A DNA stretch of 6,525 bases from Sphingomonas sp. UBA4766 (GTDB taxonomy: Bacteria > Pseudomonadota > Alphaproteobacteria > Sphingomonadales > Sphingomonadaceae), in contig DHHS01000185.1 of NCBI GenBank assembly GCA_002403415.1, positions 1-6,525 on the forward strand. Reading direction: 5' to 3'. The notes beneath the pieces were generated by a model that was given only the letters and a program-made list of their open reading frames with translations, was not told the origin of the DNA and made no database searches. How positions within the stretch are numbered: the stretch's first letter is position 1; every line of letters begins with the position of its first letter. This document shows, in pieces, positions 5,791-6,525 of the stretch. The position numbers were made by a program, and so were the translations under genes.

Positions 5791-5812
5791 CCCCTTTGCT
5801 GTTGAAAAGGGG
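5791..5812 (+). promoter_or_regulatory. Ribosome-site-sequestering hairpin (riboswitch expression platform)
   Basis: CCCCTTT (5791-5797) pairs perfectly with AAAGGGG (5806-5812) across an 8-base loop. The 3' arm is the Shine-Dalgarno sequence of the btuB-like gene, 4 bases before the ATG at 5817. A 7-bp stem would hide it from ribosomes. This is the arrangement known for translation-controlling cobalamin riboswitches. No T-run follows, so it is not a terminator. Confidence 0.72.
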
Positions 5813-5816
5813 ATTT

Positions 5817-6525
5817 ATGACCGATCGCGTTGGCTCTGGAGTAATTGCCGTCATCGCCCTGGCCTGCGCCGCCCAGGCACGCGCGCAGGCGGCACCCGAT
5901 AACGCGGAGGACGCGGAATCATCGCTCGTCATTGTCACGGCCAACCGCACCGCACAGCGTGTTGACCGGGTCGGGCAATCGGTGACGGTGATCGACGAGG
6001 CGGAACTGCGGCGTCGGCAAACGCAGACCGTCGCCGATGTCCTGCGCACTGTCCCCGGCGTTAGCATTGCTCGCAACGGCGGGATCGGCACGGCGACCTC
6101 GATCTTCATTCGCGGCGCGGAAAGCGATCAGACGGTGGCGCTCATCGACGGTGTCAAGCTTAACGATCCGTCATCGCCCGGTGGAGGTTTCAACTTCGGC
6201 AATCTTTTGGTCGGCAATATCGAACGGATCGAAGTGCTGCGTGGCCCGTCGTCGGTGCTGTGGGGCAGTCAGGCGATTGGCGGGGTCGTCAATATGATTA
6301 CGCGCGCGCCGACCAAGGCGCTGCGCGCGACGCTGCGCGGCGAATATGGCTATCGCCAAAGCGGGCAGATTGTGGGCAATGTCTCGGGCCGGGCCGGGCC
6401 CCTGTCCGCCAGCGCTGGCGCAGGGTGGTTCCGCACTGATGGCATTTCGGCCTTTAGCGAGGCGCGTGGCGGCACTGAGCGCGATGGTTATGAAAATTTC
6501 GGCGCCAATGCGAATGTCAATCTGG
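5817..6525 (+). CDS. btuB: BtuB-like TonB-dependent vitamin B12 receptor (N-terminal part)
   Basis: An outer-membrane receptor imports cobalamin using energy from the TonB-ExbB-ExbD complex. The gene runs off the window, leaving 236 of an expected roughly 600-650 residues. The start is ATG 5817 with AAGGGG 4 bases upstream. A signal peptide is visible: MTDRVGSG, hydrophobic VIAVIALACAA, likely cleavage after A-R-A at 23. A TonB box resembling that of E. coli BtuB follows at about 36-43 (SLVIVTAN). The plug domain then shows L-R-x-V-P-G-V near 76-82, I-F-I-R-G-A at about 95-100, L-I-D-G-V near 108-112, I-E-R-I-E-V-L-R-G-P at about 134-143 and G-S-Q-A-I-G-G-V-V-N at 149-158. Beta-barrel strands begin near residue 165. 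The upstream B12 riboswitch makes a cobalamin or cobinamide substrate much more likely than a siderophore. The neighbouring divergent cobU fits corrinoid salvage. Confidence 0.92.
   Translation, partial: MTDRVGSGVIAVIALACAAQARAQAAPDNAEDAESSLVIVTANRTAQRVDRVGQSVTVIDEAELRRRQTQTVADVLRTVPGVSIARNGGIGTATSIFIRGAESDQTVALIDGVKLNDPSSPGGGFNFGNLLVGNIERIEVLRGPSSVLWGSQAIGGVVNMITRAPTKALRATLRGEYGYRQSGQIVGNVSGRAGPLSASAGAGWFRTDGISAFSEARGGTERDGYENFGANANVNL

Noticed and set aside
5690..6109. 139-codon minus-strand frame over the leader and start of btuB
   Set aside because: It is antisense to the signal peptide, TonB box and plug of BtuB and has no recognisable features.

Overview
The window looks like a chromosomal segment of an alphaproteobacterium, most likely a sphingomonad. 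The evidence is high-GC coding sequence, a UvrB that begins MAIQIRTSLDEP, a GTTC-N7-GTTC SOS operator of the alphaproteobacterial LexA type, and a BtuB-type TonB receptor behind a cobalamin riboswitch. The assignment comes from pattern recognition, not a search. I see no mobile element, CRISPR array, tRNA, rRNA or att site.

Left part (1-2331) is four unrelated genes. The 3' end of a TPR-like protein gene on + meets a periplasmic serine hydrolase (beta-lactamase/penicillin-binding-protein fold) on -. Divergent from the hydrolase is a small four-helix inner-membrane protein on +. It converges, with a 4-base gap, on a VOC (glyoxalase-fold) protein on -.

Middle (2332-4690) is uvrB, the damage-verification helicase of nucleotide excision repair. 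Its upstream region is shared with the divergent VOC gene. It carries one perfect LexA box, a second near-perfect box and a 15-bp dyad between them, so uvrB is very probably SOS-controlled. An AT-richer stretch runs through the first half of uvrB.

Right part (4926-6525) is a corrinoid acquisition and salvage locus. On - is the bifunctional cobinamide kinase/guanylyltransferase (cobU/cobP). Divergent from it on + is a promoter, a cobalamin riboswitch with an intact B12 box, and a leader of about 150 nt. That leader ends in a hairpin burying the Shine-Dalgarno sequence of a btuB-like outer-membrane receptor, which runs off the window. The reading is that vitamin B12 represses its own uptake receptor by blocking translation, while cobU processes imported corrinoid.

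I did not find a clearly new biological system. The most useful observations are the double SOS operator of uvrB and the visible expression platform of the B12 riboswitch.
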